From: Voacanga thouarsii
Lineage: Eukaryota; Streptophyta; Magnoliopsida; Gentianales; Apocynaceae
Assembly: GCA_026120185.1 (NCBI GenBank)
Contig: JANUWF010001179.1
Span: 4,279,001 to 4,343,000, forward strand
DNA length: 64,000 bases
Direction of reading: 5' to 3'
The stretch's first letter is position 1; each line of letters starts with the position of its first letter. The translations under genes were made by a program, and so were the position numbers. Positions 34,391-44,824 of the stretch are shown one piece after another. Under the pieces are notes generated by a model. It was not told the origin of the DNA and did no database searches. It saw only the letters and a list, made by a program, of their open reading frames with translations.

Positions 34391-35714
34391 CACACACACA
34401 TATATATACATACATTCGTCGTTTTATTTTGGTAAACAGAATCCATATTGCATATAAATTCTTTATTACCAATTATTATTATGACTTTAGTTAATTATAA
34501 TATAGCCCACAAATTATAACTAATTATAATTTGACAATAACTTTTTTTTTTCACAATCAACCCAGTAATGTTATCAAATAACAACATGATCATTCAATTC
34601 TCTATTATGTGTGACTTATTAGGTTCTTAGTTTATTGGTAGCAAACTATGAATTAATCTAAGCGTCTTTAAGATTAATAATCATTAATAATTTTAAAATT
34701 AACTTATTAATTCTAATAAGGATTGGTTTATTAATTCTCTCCTTAATAATTTTAGAATTAACTTATTAATTCTAATAATGATTAATTTATTAATTCTATA
34801 ATTAATAAATTCATGTTAAGCAAATCATGAGCGATATCTAACAACACATCATGACCACCCAAAAGTCCAGAAAGTCAAGTGACTTGACATGAACCTTTCA
34901 ATAGCAAACAATAGTACAATAATCTCCATTTACCATACAATATCTCATTGTGTTTGAAGTACGGAATTAGTGCCAACTCCGTCCAGAATAATAAATTAAT
35001 TTTGGTCTAAATATTTTAGTACTTATTCCTGAAATTCACTACTCAACATATATATCAATTTGACTTCTCGAGTAGTGATTCGTACAAGTAGCCATGAGAT
35101 ATTCACCCTTCCTATTAGGAGTGGTGAATTCTTTATTGATCATCTCAACTATTTTCATTTGCTTCATGTTGTACCCAATATCCATCCTATAGGCGGTTTT
35201 ATCAGAACTCCAGAGATTGGAATCAAAGTCCAACACTTAGCAAATAAAGTACCTTGGAGATCTCAAATCTAAGGCTACTTACACATTTGCTATAATGAGA
35301 TTCTATCACTGGTACTAAATAGTTATCCATATGATTATCTCATAGTCAGGTCATCTAATGTATTCAAGTAACAAACATCCATGTGTTAATTTTGAATATA
35401 ACAATACTCAAGGATGTAAGCAACATCCTCTAATCAAATCAGGAAATATAATACGTGTTAGTCTTAACGCATTAATAATGTCCTATCTCATTAATACTAT
35501 GACTATGGATAATTTAAGTACAAACACTATCCAGTGTTGTCATGATATCTATCATGATTTTCTTAACACAGTGTTGCACTTGGGATTTTATCTAACAGTT
35601 ATTTTACACAAAAGCATAAATTAAATAAATTAAAAGATAAAGAATGCCTTGTTTTATTTAATAATGCACAATATACAAAATACATGTGATTGCCTCTTGG
35701 ACATAACAATAACA
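33924..35714 (-). repeat. Copia-2 3' LTR
   Basis: On the minus strand it begins TGTTATTGTTATGTCCAAGA at 35714 and ends ...GAATTTCTAACA at 33924. It matches 43051-44824 over its length. Where the solo LTR relative (36164-37873) has a TATA-like TTATATGGGAGA, this copy has an expanded (TA)n(CA)n run (34338-34410). The open frames here (35039-35236, 35060-35272, 35358-35624) are shared with the other LTRs only as degenerate sequence and are not genes. Confidence 0.85.
34338..34410. repeat. Compound (TA)n(CA)n(TA)n microsatellite at the LTR TATA position
   Basis: TA run 34338-34360, CA run 34361-34400 (one CG interruption), TA run 34401-34410. Confidence 0.95.
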
Positions 35715-35728
35715 AACTCCCACTTGCA
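35715..35728 (-). other. Copia-2 polypurine tract
   Basis: The minus strand reads GCAAGTGGGAGTT directly before the LTR start TGTTATTG; standard copia wording. Confidence 0.8.
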
Positions 35729-36163
35729 TTAGATCTAATCATTTAAGTATCTAATACCGAATGACTCAACATGTCTATCGTGTTTCTTTTTAGTTAGTGC
35801 TTTCATAAGTCGGTCAGCTATGTTCTCATCTGTGGGAACTCTCTCTATCTTTACATCTTTTTTATCAATGATTTCATAAATCAAGTGATAGCACTCAAAT
35901 TGAACACGTAGCCTTATTGTGACTCGTAGTCCTTATTATCATATTAGAAACCGGTATCAATATCCCTTTTACTTATTGAAGAATAAAGATAATATTGTAC
36001 TTCTACTAACCTTCTTGTATGCACAAGATTCATCCATATTTTGAATGAAACCAAACTCTTTGATTATTTCATCTATATGGATGTTCCAACTCCTAAAAAC
36101 TTGCTTAAGTCCATAAATGGACCTTTGCAACTTGCACACTTTTGTGCTATCATTGGATGTGAA
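35729..36163 (-). pseudogene. Copia-2 RNase H end and reverse transcriptase middle, core deleted
   Basis: On the minus strand 36163-36010 carries the reverse transcriptase block STKVCKLQRSIYGLKQ (the Q codon is CAA) followed by wording like IIKEFGFIQNMDESCAYKKV. By about 35960 the sequence has jumped to the end of RNase H: KKDVKIERVPTDENIADRLM, then KALTKKKHDRHVESFGIRYL and a stop near 35738. In an intact element the YVDD active site and most of RNase H lie between these blocks, so roughly a kilobase is missing. Together with 37874-38514 this is the reverse transcriptase-RNase H region, interrupted by the solo LTR. Confidence 0.85.
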
Positions 36164-37873
36164 TGTTAGTGTTATACCTTAGAAGGAATCACTTGAACGT
36201 TGTATATGACACATTTTATTTTAATAAAAGGTATTATTTATATTACAGATTGTTTTGTTTACTTTTGTGTAAAATAACTATTAGATAAACTCCCTAATAC
36301 AACATTGTGTTAAGGAAATCCTGATATGAAATTCCTACTACACTGTATAGTATTAATACTTTTATAGTCACTAGTCGTAGTATTAATGAGACAGGACATC
36401 ATTAATGTGTTAAGACTAGCATGTGTTAGACTTCCTGATTTAATCAGACGATGGTTCTTATATCTGTGAGTATTGAGATACTCAAAGTTAACACATGGAT
36501 GCTTGTTAATGGAACAAGTACATTGAATGACCTAGTTATGAGATAATCACATGGATAACTATTTAGTGCCAGTGATATAATCTCAATATAGCAAATATGC
36601 AAGTATCTTTAAACTTGAAATCTCCAAGGTACTTTGTTTGCTGAGCATTGTGCTTTGATTCTAATCTCTAGAGCCAGATCGAGGGCAGCCTATGGGATGG
36701 ATATTGGATACATTGTGAGGTAAATGAAAGTAGTTGAGATGGTCAATAAAGGATTCACCACTCCTAATAGTAGAGGCGAATATCTCACGGCCACTTGTAA
36801 GAATTACTACTCAAGAAGTCCTTGGCCAAGGTGGCTGTGTATTAGAAATAGTTCTAATTGATCACATCTAGAGTAGTGGGTTCCTAGTACAAGTACTATT
36901 ATATTCGGGCTAGAATTAATATATATTCTGGAGGGAGTTGGCACAAATTCCATACTTCAAATCGAATGAGATATTGTATGGAGAAATGAGTTAATTGCAC
37001 TGTAGTTTGTTATTGAAGGGTTCATATCAAGCCACTTGACTTCCTGAACTCTTGGGTGGTCATGATATGTTGCTAGATACTGCTCATGATCTAAGAATAT
37101 GGGTTTATTAATTGATGAATTAATAAACCAATCCTGATTAGAATCAATATGATTAATTCTAATTAATTATAGATTATTAATCTCAAAGACGTTTAGATTA
37201 ATTCATGGTCGCTACCAATTGACTGAAAAATCTAATAGGTCACACAAAATAGAGGATTCTATACTCAAGATATTATTTGATAATATAGTGGGGTTAATTG
37301 CGAGAAAGAGAAGTTGTTATGGCCAAATTATAATTAGTTATAATTTATGGTCTAAATTGTAATTGTGAGAACTTGATGTTTTCAATTACAATTAGGGAAT
37401 TTTAATTATTTTAGAATCTCAGTTTTTCACTAAGGTTTTTCAGTTATATGGGAGATATACCCGAAACCCTAGCTTTGTGATTCACATGAAAACAACAGCC
37501 ACGAAAGCTCTCTCTTCTCTTTCTCTCTCTTGTTGATATTGATCAAGCCCTAGCCACCACTTAGTTTTCTCTACTAGCACAGAAAATTTCATGCTTGAGT
37601 GTATCCTCTGTGTGGATTACTATTAGAGATAATCACATACTGTGATTATAATGGTTGGATATTTAACTCTCGTGGTGTTTGATCAAAAGGATTGCTGGAT
37701 CGCGCCTCGACTTGAAGAAGGAAAATTTTATTTTCCACACGATCAAAGAAAGGTAAAAAGCTGTTACCTTTATTCTCCTTATGTCTTATTTTTCACACAT
37801 ATGCGGATCTTGGAATGGTATCTCGTTTTATTTTTCTACTACACCATATATGATATGCGTGAGATACCCAACA
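36164..37873 (+). mobile_element. Solo LTR of the copia-2 family, in reverse orientation to its host
   Basis: It begins TGTTAGTGTTATACCTTAGA on the plus strand and ends ...GATACCCAACA (37873). The copia-2 LTR family runs in the same order: GTTTTATTTAA-like start region, tracts of GTTAAGAC...CATTAAT, CCAAGGTACTTTGTTTGCT, and a TATA-like TTATATGGGAGA at about 37442. It is flanked by a perfect 5-bp target duplication, GTGAA (36159-36163 and 37874-37878), and splits the reverse transcriptase. No primer site or polypurine tract adjoins it, so it is a solo LTR, presumably left by LTR-LTR recombination. The open frames 37642-37926 and 37781-37963 cross its right border and are accidental. Confidence 0.9.
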
Positions 37874-38520
37874 GTGAAACCCTTAGGTTGTGTCATATAC
37901 ACTTCCTCAGTCAGGTTTCCATTTAGAAAAGCTATTTTCACATCCATTTATCAGATCTCATAATCATAATGAGCGGCAATAGTTAGGAGTTTTCTGACGG
38001 ATTTCAGCATAGCAACTAGTGAGAAGGTTTCATCATAGTTAATACCATGTTGTTGATGATAATTCTTAGCCACCAATCGTGCTTTATAGGTAACTAGGTT
38101 ACCATCCATATCAATTTTTTTCTTGAAAACTCATTTGCACCCAATAGGTTTAATTTCTTTGGGTGAATTAACCAGAGTCCATACTTGGCTATCATACATG
38201 GAATCCATTTCTGATTTCATGGTTTCAAGCCATTTGTCAGATTCTGAACTATTCAGAACTTCCTTGTAAGTAGTAGGCTTATCATCATCCATGAGCAATA
38301 CATTATTGTGGTCACTAATGAGAAGTCCATATCTCTCAGGTGCCACACGTATCCTACTTGACCTACGAGATTTTTGTGTAGTTGAAGGTTCATCTATTTT
38401 CAGTGGGATAAGAAGATTGATCCTTGTTTGTTTATTCTTCTTGAACTTTACTAAGTTCAATTTTATTCCCACTGTTCCCTTTAAGCATATGCTTCTTCTA
38501 TAAGAAGACAGCATGCTTCA
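37874..38520 (-). pseudogene. Copia-2 integrase-RT linker and start of reverse transcriptase
   Basis: The piece 38131-38514 reads PSTTQKSRRSSRIRVAPERY, then TYKEVLNSSESDKWLETMKS and EMDSMYDSQVWTLVNSPKEI to KPIGCK. This is the exact succession of the copia integrase C-terminus and reverse transcriptase start. Further on, at about 37880-37970, comes MDVKIAFLNGNLTEEVYMTQ and the KGF turn, where the solo LTR interrupts. A stop follows KPIGCK at 38131. The plus-strand frame 38291-38503 is a shadow. Confidence 0.85.
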
Positions 38521-39470
38521 AAACAAACACTTTATTTTTGGGAGAGAGATAGAAGTAATATCCCAAAGATTCTTTCAGCTAACCTACAAACAAACACTTG
38601 TTAGACTTACTATCAAGTTTGTCTAACTATGGGCTTTTAACAAAAGTAGGGCAACCACATACTCTCAAGTGAGATAATTTTGATTTATTACCAAAGAACA
38701 TCTTAAATGAGGTAGTATCAACCGTTTTTTATGAAAATCTATTTACAATATAAACAGAAGTCTGTAGTGCGTACCCCCAAAATGATTTTGATAAGTCTGC
38801 AGAAGCCATCATGGTTCGTACCATGTCTAGCTAAAAGAGTTCAATTCTTCTCTCAGATACATTGTTATGTTGAAGTGTATGTGGTGGAGTCTATTGAGAT
38901 AATATCTCATTATTTCTAAGATAATCTTGAAACTCTTGGCTTAAGTATTCACCTCTTCAATCAGATCTTAGAGTCTTAATATTTTTCCCAAATTATTTTT
39001 CTACTTCATTCTTGAAGTCTTTGAACTTTTCAAAAACTTCAAATTTGTATTCCATTAAATACAAATATCTATATTGTGAATAATTATCGACAAAGGTTAT
39101 GATGTAGTGATAACCTCCTCTTAATTGTATAGATATTGGGCCACATACATCAGAATGTATCAATGCTAGTAATTCTTTGGCCTTTTCTCATTTTTCAAAA
39201 AAAAGAAGTTTTAGCTATTTTACCAAGTAAACAAGATTTGCATATGTCATATGATTCATAATCAAATGGCCTTAAGTCACCTAACTTGTGTAACTTAGAA
39301 ACGCAATTCTCATTTATATAGCCTAAACGACAATACCATAAATATGATGAGGTTGAATTATCTATCCTTGGTTTCTTATTATTTATATTGAGGACTAGAT
39401 TATCCATGTCTAGAACATATAAACCATTAACTAAAGTTGTGGAACCGTAATGAATATCATTCAATTAAAA
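38521..39470 (-). pseudogene. Copia-2 integrase
   Basis: Integrase inserts the element DNA. The N-terminal zinc-binding part is in 39195-39464: SYLWYCRLGYINENCVSKLH and YDICKSCLLGKIAKTS. The two histidines of the HHCC site are both tyrosine, while the CxxC is kept. The catalytic core follows in broken frames: LIHSDVCGPISIQL (about 39150), KTLRSD followed by a stop (about 38970) and NVSERR (about 38870), so D, D and E are recognisable. Then comes RVCGCPTFVKSP (about 38650). Several stops lie in the core. The plus-strand frame 38731-38919 is a shadow. Confidence 0.8.
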
Positions 39471-39702
39471 GAACAACATTTATTCTTAAAAATTAAATAA
39501 AATCCACATAAGTCTAAACATGCAACTGAGATAATGTTTTTTTGAAAAAAACTAGTACAAAATAACAGTTTTGAAGTTCTAAAACCAACCCTGAAGGTAG
39601 ATGTACCTCGTAAGTCCCCACAGCAAGTGTAGTAACTTTTGCTCCATTTACAGTACGTAAGTCCATGTCGCCCTTCTCAAGCCTTCTACTATTATTTAGT
39701 CA

Positions 39703-40635
39703 CTACAAGTTATTGCACAAATGAAATCTACATCCAGTATCTAATACCCATATCTCATTTCTAAAGGCAGTATTAACCTTAATCATAAACATACCAGGAG
39801 TAGAAGTAGAAGTGTCCACGAGCTTCTCCTTCTGCTTTTTTTCCTTGATGGTCTCCAAGTAAGCTTTGCAGTTGCGCCTCCAATAGCCCATCTTTCCAAA
39901 ATGATGGCATGGGCCTTTGGTGGCTGCCTCCTTCTTTTTCACACTACCTTTGGATTTTGTAGAAGCCTTCTTCTTCTTCTTCTTATAAACCTTCTTCCTA
40001 GAAGAGGAAGATTCTACTAATATAACTGCATGGGATTTCTTCTTCATGGAGGACTCCACAGTTTTGAGTAGATTGATCAACTTAGGTGTGGTAGAATCAA
40101 TCTTATTCATCTGGTAGTTAATCACAAATTGTGAAAAACTAATTGGCAAAGATTGTAGAATTAAGTCGATACTTAATTTGTTGTCCACCACAAAACCAAG
40201 AGATTCGAGATTCTCAATTAAGCCCAACATCTTCAGTCCATGAGTGGCCACAGAAGTTCCCCCAGCCATCTTTGAGTGGAACAATTGTTTTTATATCTCA
40301 TATCTTTCCGTCCTGGCTTGGACATCAAATAGCTCTCGAAGATGCCAGATGATTGAGTAAGCATCCATATGCTCGTGCTGTTTTTGCAGCTGAGGGGTCA
40401 TTGAAGACAACATCACACAGGCTGCCGTGTCACTATCCTTTTTATGCTTCTTGTAGACAGCATGCTCATCAATATGAGTATCTTGAGCTAGTGGTCGCGA
40501 AATAGGAGCCTCTAACAGGTAAAGCAACTTTTCCGACTTGAGAATAATTCTCAAATTTTTATACCAATTGAGAAAGTTTGTTTCAGTCAATTTATTGGCT
40601 TCCAAGACACTACGCAGGTTCAGGTTGGTCGACAT
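39703..40635 (-). pseudogene. Copia-2 gag and start of protease, one in-frame stop
   Basis: Gag begins MSTNLNLRSVLEANKLTETN (40635) and has the copia core FLNWYKNLRIILKSEKLLYL. A TAA at 40293-40291 interrupts it. The same frame then continues HSKMAGGTSVATHGLKMLGL and ILQSLPISFSQFVINYQMNK, a lysine-rich stretch (KKVYKKKKKKASTKSKGS), and a zinc knuckle, CHHFGKMGYWRRNC. Of its C-C-H-C ligands the second cysteine is phenylalanine and the histidine is tyrosine. The protease start WVLDTGCRFHLCNN follows with its D-T-G intact, then the frame stops at 39703. 39471-39702 continues the protease in broken frames. This is the best preserved coding block of the element. Confidence 0.85.
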
Positions 40636-41639
40636 GATGCAAATGACCTAGATGTAAAGATAGAGAAAATTAGCTAACTATATGTGCACATGTAATGCAG
40701 ATAATTAGGTCTTTAATTAATCGCATTGTTGTTCCACTATTTTACTTAAAACAATAACCCCCACTATTGATTTGGAAAGCCCATTGGAAGCTTTTCTAAT
40801 GGATCGGTATCCAAATTCCTTAAGAGTAACCTTGGATTTGCCCAACAAGTCACCCTTAAGTTCAATGGTAGGTATCCAATACCAGTTATATCGTATGTAA
40901 TTACCAAATCATTGGGTGATTAACATCTTTTAATCTTAAAGCATTTAAGCTAACCCAATCATACCTCTAATTTCCTTTATGCTTGAGTTAGTTCAATCAG
41001 GATAAAGAAATTAGTTAAACCCAACCCATTAATCAAAAATTTAAAATTCCACAGCTGAACATACCCAATGTCAAGTAGGCTTGGGTTAGCCCAACAACAT
41101 AGTCTCTAAAAAGGACTCTTATTCTTACTATATTAATGGAAGGCATTATGTTTAATTTTAATTGAGGGATTTATGATATTTGTGTCTTAACATAGCATGC
41201 ATAATATCATCATATCCATACATTGCAAAAACATAATTATGTGGTATGGTTATAGACTTTTCCTAGATTAATTTCCTCGAGCCACGAAAGAAATTAATAT
41301 GGTCGCCCCTATGTGTTCATGATTGATATAAATAGAAGGTCTTACCCTTTCGCCTCATTTTGGTAGCCATCTCTGTTGTCTTGTAAATAATTTTTCTAAC
41401 TCTATCTAATCTATGTAATCTAATTACATAAATTTTCTAAGTAAGAAACCCCGAGTTACATTCAAGGGGAGTTTAGATAAGAAGAGAAATTACACAAGAA
41501 TAATTGAGAAGGCAGGACACATAGACCCTATTTCATTTAAAATTAGAACTGTAAATAATGCATGAACAGATATATTTGGTCTTAGTCCATAATCATCCAC
41601 CATGTTAACATCATGCTTAAAACATATCAAGCAAAATTA

Positions 41640-41699
41640 AACATAGCATACAATTCCAAAATCACTATTTTCAAAATAAAATCTAAAATCAGAATTTTA

Positions 41700-41733
<34 letters not shown>

Positions 41734-42290
41734 TTCTAAAATCAAATTTTAGAAATTGACAAAAGTTTCCAAAATCAAATGTTGGAAATTTTCAGATAGA
41801 TTTATATAAAATATTCCAAAATCATTATTTTGAAAAAAATAAAATAGTTAGTCTCAAAATCAAATTCTGTCAAAAACAACTTTTACGTCCCCTTATATGA
41901 AAAAAACAGTGGCCCCACATTCAATGAGATTTTTCCTTCCAAATCACTTCTAAAATTAATGTTTTAAAAAATATATTAATTCTTAAAATTAATTATAAAA
42001 TCACTATCTTAGAAAAATAGAATACATTCTAAAATCAATATTTTAGAACATATGTTAATTCCTAAAATTAATTTCCAAAATTATTATTTTGAAAATAGAA
42101 TAAATTCTAAAATCAATATTTTAAAAAATATATTAATTGGTAAAATCATATTTTAGGAATTAAAATAATATTTAATCTAAAATCAATATTTTAGAAATAT
42201 ATTAATTGCAAAAATCCTATTTTAGGAATTAAAATAATATAATCTAAAATCATTATTTTAGAAAATATATTATTTGTATCAGTCCCAAAA
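41640..42290. repeat. Array of short AT-rich palindromes in the copia-2 leader
   Basis: The word TCTAAAATCANNATTTTAGA or a close variant recurs many times (for example near 41680, 41735, 42023, 42100, 42177 and 42243), alternating with TTAATTCCTAAAATTAATTT-like words. Each is a near-perfect inverted repeat that could fold as a small hairpin. Spacing is irregular, about 40-80 bp. Confidence 0.75.
41702..41730. repeat. (AT)n microsatellite
   Basis: An uninterrupted AT dinucleotide run within the palindrome array. Confidence 0.95.
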
Positions 42291-42509
42291 TAGTAGCTTT
42301 GGGAAAATATCGGCATCAAATGAAAGAAACAAAAATAATCAATCATGGGCCATGTCGCAAGAAGACAAATGAAGTGAAAAGAAAGGAAATTTATTTTTAT
42401 ATAAACAAAAGGAAGTTGCATCCTGGGGAGGATGTGTATAAGCCTCCCTCAGATTGCATTTGAGAAAGCCCATTGAGCCTCAATTCATGAATTGCAACCC
42501 GGGCGAGCT

Positions 42510-42545
42510 GCGGCTTGGGGATTTTGTGCCTCAAGCCGCGGCTTG
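42510..42545. other. GC-rich hairpin and palindrome in the copia-2 leader
   Basis: GCGGCTTG at 42510-42517 pairs with CAAGCCGC at 42532-42539. The second arm is also the left half of a 14-bp perfect palindrome, CAAGCCGCGGCTTG (42532-42545). It stands out as GC-rich within very AT-rich sequence, about 0.5 kb inside the primer site. Confidence 0.8.
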
Positions 42546-43037
42546 GCTCCTAGTGAGTCACAACTTGGGCAAAAAAAAAAAAAAAAAAAATTCTCTTCTT
42601 CATCTTCCTAGAAATGATTTCTGGAAAATTTCTTCAAATCCTTATGCGACATTTTTAGAGAACAATTCTCTTATTGATTCCAAATTTTTTCCACTTTCCG
42701 TTTTATAAATTGATTCATTAAAACAAAACAGAACAAATCAAAATTTGTTCAGGAAACATAATAGTTTTCAGGAAAACAATTTCATTGTTTTCAATTACAG
42801 AAACTACACATCCAGGAAAACATATTTTTCTTTCTGCAAGAACTAACACATCAATTCTTGACAATAACTATTCTATAAATTTTACAGAAACATGTTCATG
42901 CAACCAAAGCCCACAGAATCAAAATTTTTTTTTTTTTCACAAACAACTCTCGTGAAAACGATTTCCACAGAGGACATAGAGGCAATGACAAAACGACTTT
43001 CATGGCCAAAACATAACCCATTAATGCATAAACGGAA

Positions 43038-43049
43038 GCTCTGATACCA
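43038..43049 (-). other. Copia-2 primer binding site (initiator methionine tRNA)
   Basis: The minus strand reads TGGTATCAGAGC next to the 5' LTR end; an exact match to the usual copia site. Confidence 0.9.
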
Positions 43050-43050
43050 C

Positions 43051-43462
43051 ATAAACAGAATTTTTGTCATGCAAATACAATTGCGTAGTGGAAGAAAACC
43101 AAGAATTCCCCACCGAGGATCACATTTATGTGTAAAAGGAATTCAAATAGTGAAGAAAAATACCTTACGTGAGACCTCTGTAAAACAAGAGTTTTTCTTC
43201 TCTGTTTGTGGTGCAATCTAGAAATCTCTAAGAATGACTTCTCCTTCGTCCGTCCAAGTCACTAAATCTCAAGGTTAGAGATTTCTCTAACGGAAATCCA
43301 CACAAGAATCATGCTCAATAACACGCCGGAATTTTGTGCTAGCAAAATCACTCGGCGGCTAGGGTATTTTTTTTGTTCAGAAGAAGATGTACAGAAAAGG
43401 GCTCTCCATTTTCTAAAAAAAAACTTTCTGTGTCATTTCTAAAAATCATAATCCCAAACTCC

Positions 43463-43493
<31 letters not shown>

Positions 43494-44824
43494 TCATCCA
43501 TTATATTTTGGTAAACAGAATCCGTATTACATATGAATTCTTTATTACCAATTATTATTGTGACTTTAGTTAATTATAATATAGCCCACAAATTATAACT
43601 AATTATAATCTAACCACAATAACTTCTTCTTTTCACAATCAACCCAGTAATGTTATCAAATAACAACATGAGCACTCAATTCTCTATTATGTATGACCTA
43701 TTAGGTTTCTTGGTCTATTGGTAACAAAATATGAATTAATCTAAGCATCTTTAAGATTAATAATCCCTAATAATTTTAGAATTAACTTATTAATTTTAAT
43801 AATAAGTTATTAATAATTAATTTATTAAATTTAATAAGGATTGATTTATTAATTCTCTAATTAATAAATCTATATTAAGCAAGTCATTAGCGGTATCTAA
43901 CAACACATCATGAACATCTAAAAGTCCAAAAAGTCAAGTGACTTGATATGAATCTTTCAATAGCAAACAATAATGCAATAAATTCCTTTCACCATATAAT
44001 ATTTCATTTAATTTGGAGTACAAAATTAGTGCCAATTCCTTCCAGAATAATAAATTAATTCTAACCCGAATATTTTAGTATTTGTTTCTGGAATCCACTA
44101 CTCAACATATGTATCAATTAGAACTATTTCTAATATACAATCTCCTTGGCTAAGGATTTCTCGTGTAGTGATTCCTACAGGCGGCCATGAGATATTTGCC
44201 CCTACTGTTAGGAGTGGTGAATTCGTTATTGATCCTTTTAACTACTTTTATTTGCTTCATGTTGTACCCAATATCCATCCCATAGGCGATCTTGTCAAGA
44301 CTCTAGAGATTGGAATTAAAGTCCAACACTTAGCAAATAAAGTACCTTGGAGATCTCAAGTCTAGGGATGCTTGTACATCTGCTATAATGAGATTCTATC
44401 ATTGACACTAAATAGTTATCCATGTGATTATCTCATAGTCAGGTCATCTAATGTACTTGTTCAAGTAACAAGCATCTACGTATTAACTTTGATTATCATA
44501 ATACTCACGGATGTAAGAACCATCGCCTAATCAAATTAGGAAGTATAACACGTGCTAGTCTTAACGCATTAATGATGTCCTATCTCATTAATACTACGAC
44601 TATGGATAATTTAAGTACGAACATTATCCAGTGTAGTAGGAACCCCACATCATGATCTCTATGATGATTTCCTTAATACAATGTTGCACATGAGACTTTA
44701 TCTAACAATTATTTTACAGGAGAGCATAAATAAAACAAACTAAAAGATAAAGAATTTTTTGTTTTATTTAATAATGCACAATATACAGAATACATGTGAT
44801 TGCCTCTATGGTATAACACTAATA
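43051..44824 (-). repeat. Copia-2 5' LTR
   Basis: It aligns with 33924-35714: GGAAGAAAACCAAGAATTCC, TCACTAAATCTCAAGGTTAG and AGTTAATTATAATATAGCCC recur in order. On the minus strand it starts TATTAGTGTTATACC (the expected TG is TA) and ends ATTCTGTTTATG next to the primer site, so both ends have drifted. The TATA position again holds an expanded (TA)n run (43464-43494). The frame 44168-44365 is shared degenerate LTR sequence, not a gene. Confidence 0.85.
43464..43494. repeat. (TA)n microsatellite at the LTR TATA position
   Basis: TA dinucleotide run at the place equivalent to 34338-34410 in the other LTR. Confidence 0.93.

Larger units (their letters stand above)
40636..43037. other. Copia-2 long 5' leader (2.4 kb), non-coding
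   Basis: The transcript is on the minus strand. No gene is seen; the frames 42191-42421, 42454-42708 and 42882-43070 are low-complexity or shadows. The leader holds three unusual structures described separately: an array of AT-rich palindromes (41640-42290), an (AT)n run (41702-41730) and a GC-rich hairpin with palindrome (42510-42545). A poly(A) run lies at about 42571-42590. Confidence 0.5.
33924..44824 (-). mobile_element. Copia-2: Angela-like element nested in the gypsy-2 5' LTR
   Basis: Minus-strand copia element with LTRs at 33924-35714 (3') and 43051-44824 (5') and a primer site at 43038-43049. The internal order is gag, protease, integrase, reverse transcriptase, RNase H, polypurine tract. 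The target duplication is CTGTT (33919-33923) against CTGTC (44825-44829). The gypsy-2 LTR resumes directly at 44825. A solo LTR of the same family sits in the reverse transcriptase (36164-37873). The catalytic core of reverse transcriptase is deleted and there are many stops, so the element is dead. Confidence 0.85.

Noticed and set aside
41640..42290. Palindrome cluster considered as a CRISPR array
   Set aside because: Irregular spacing, AT-rich variants, plant retrotransposon context and no associated genes.
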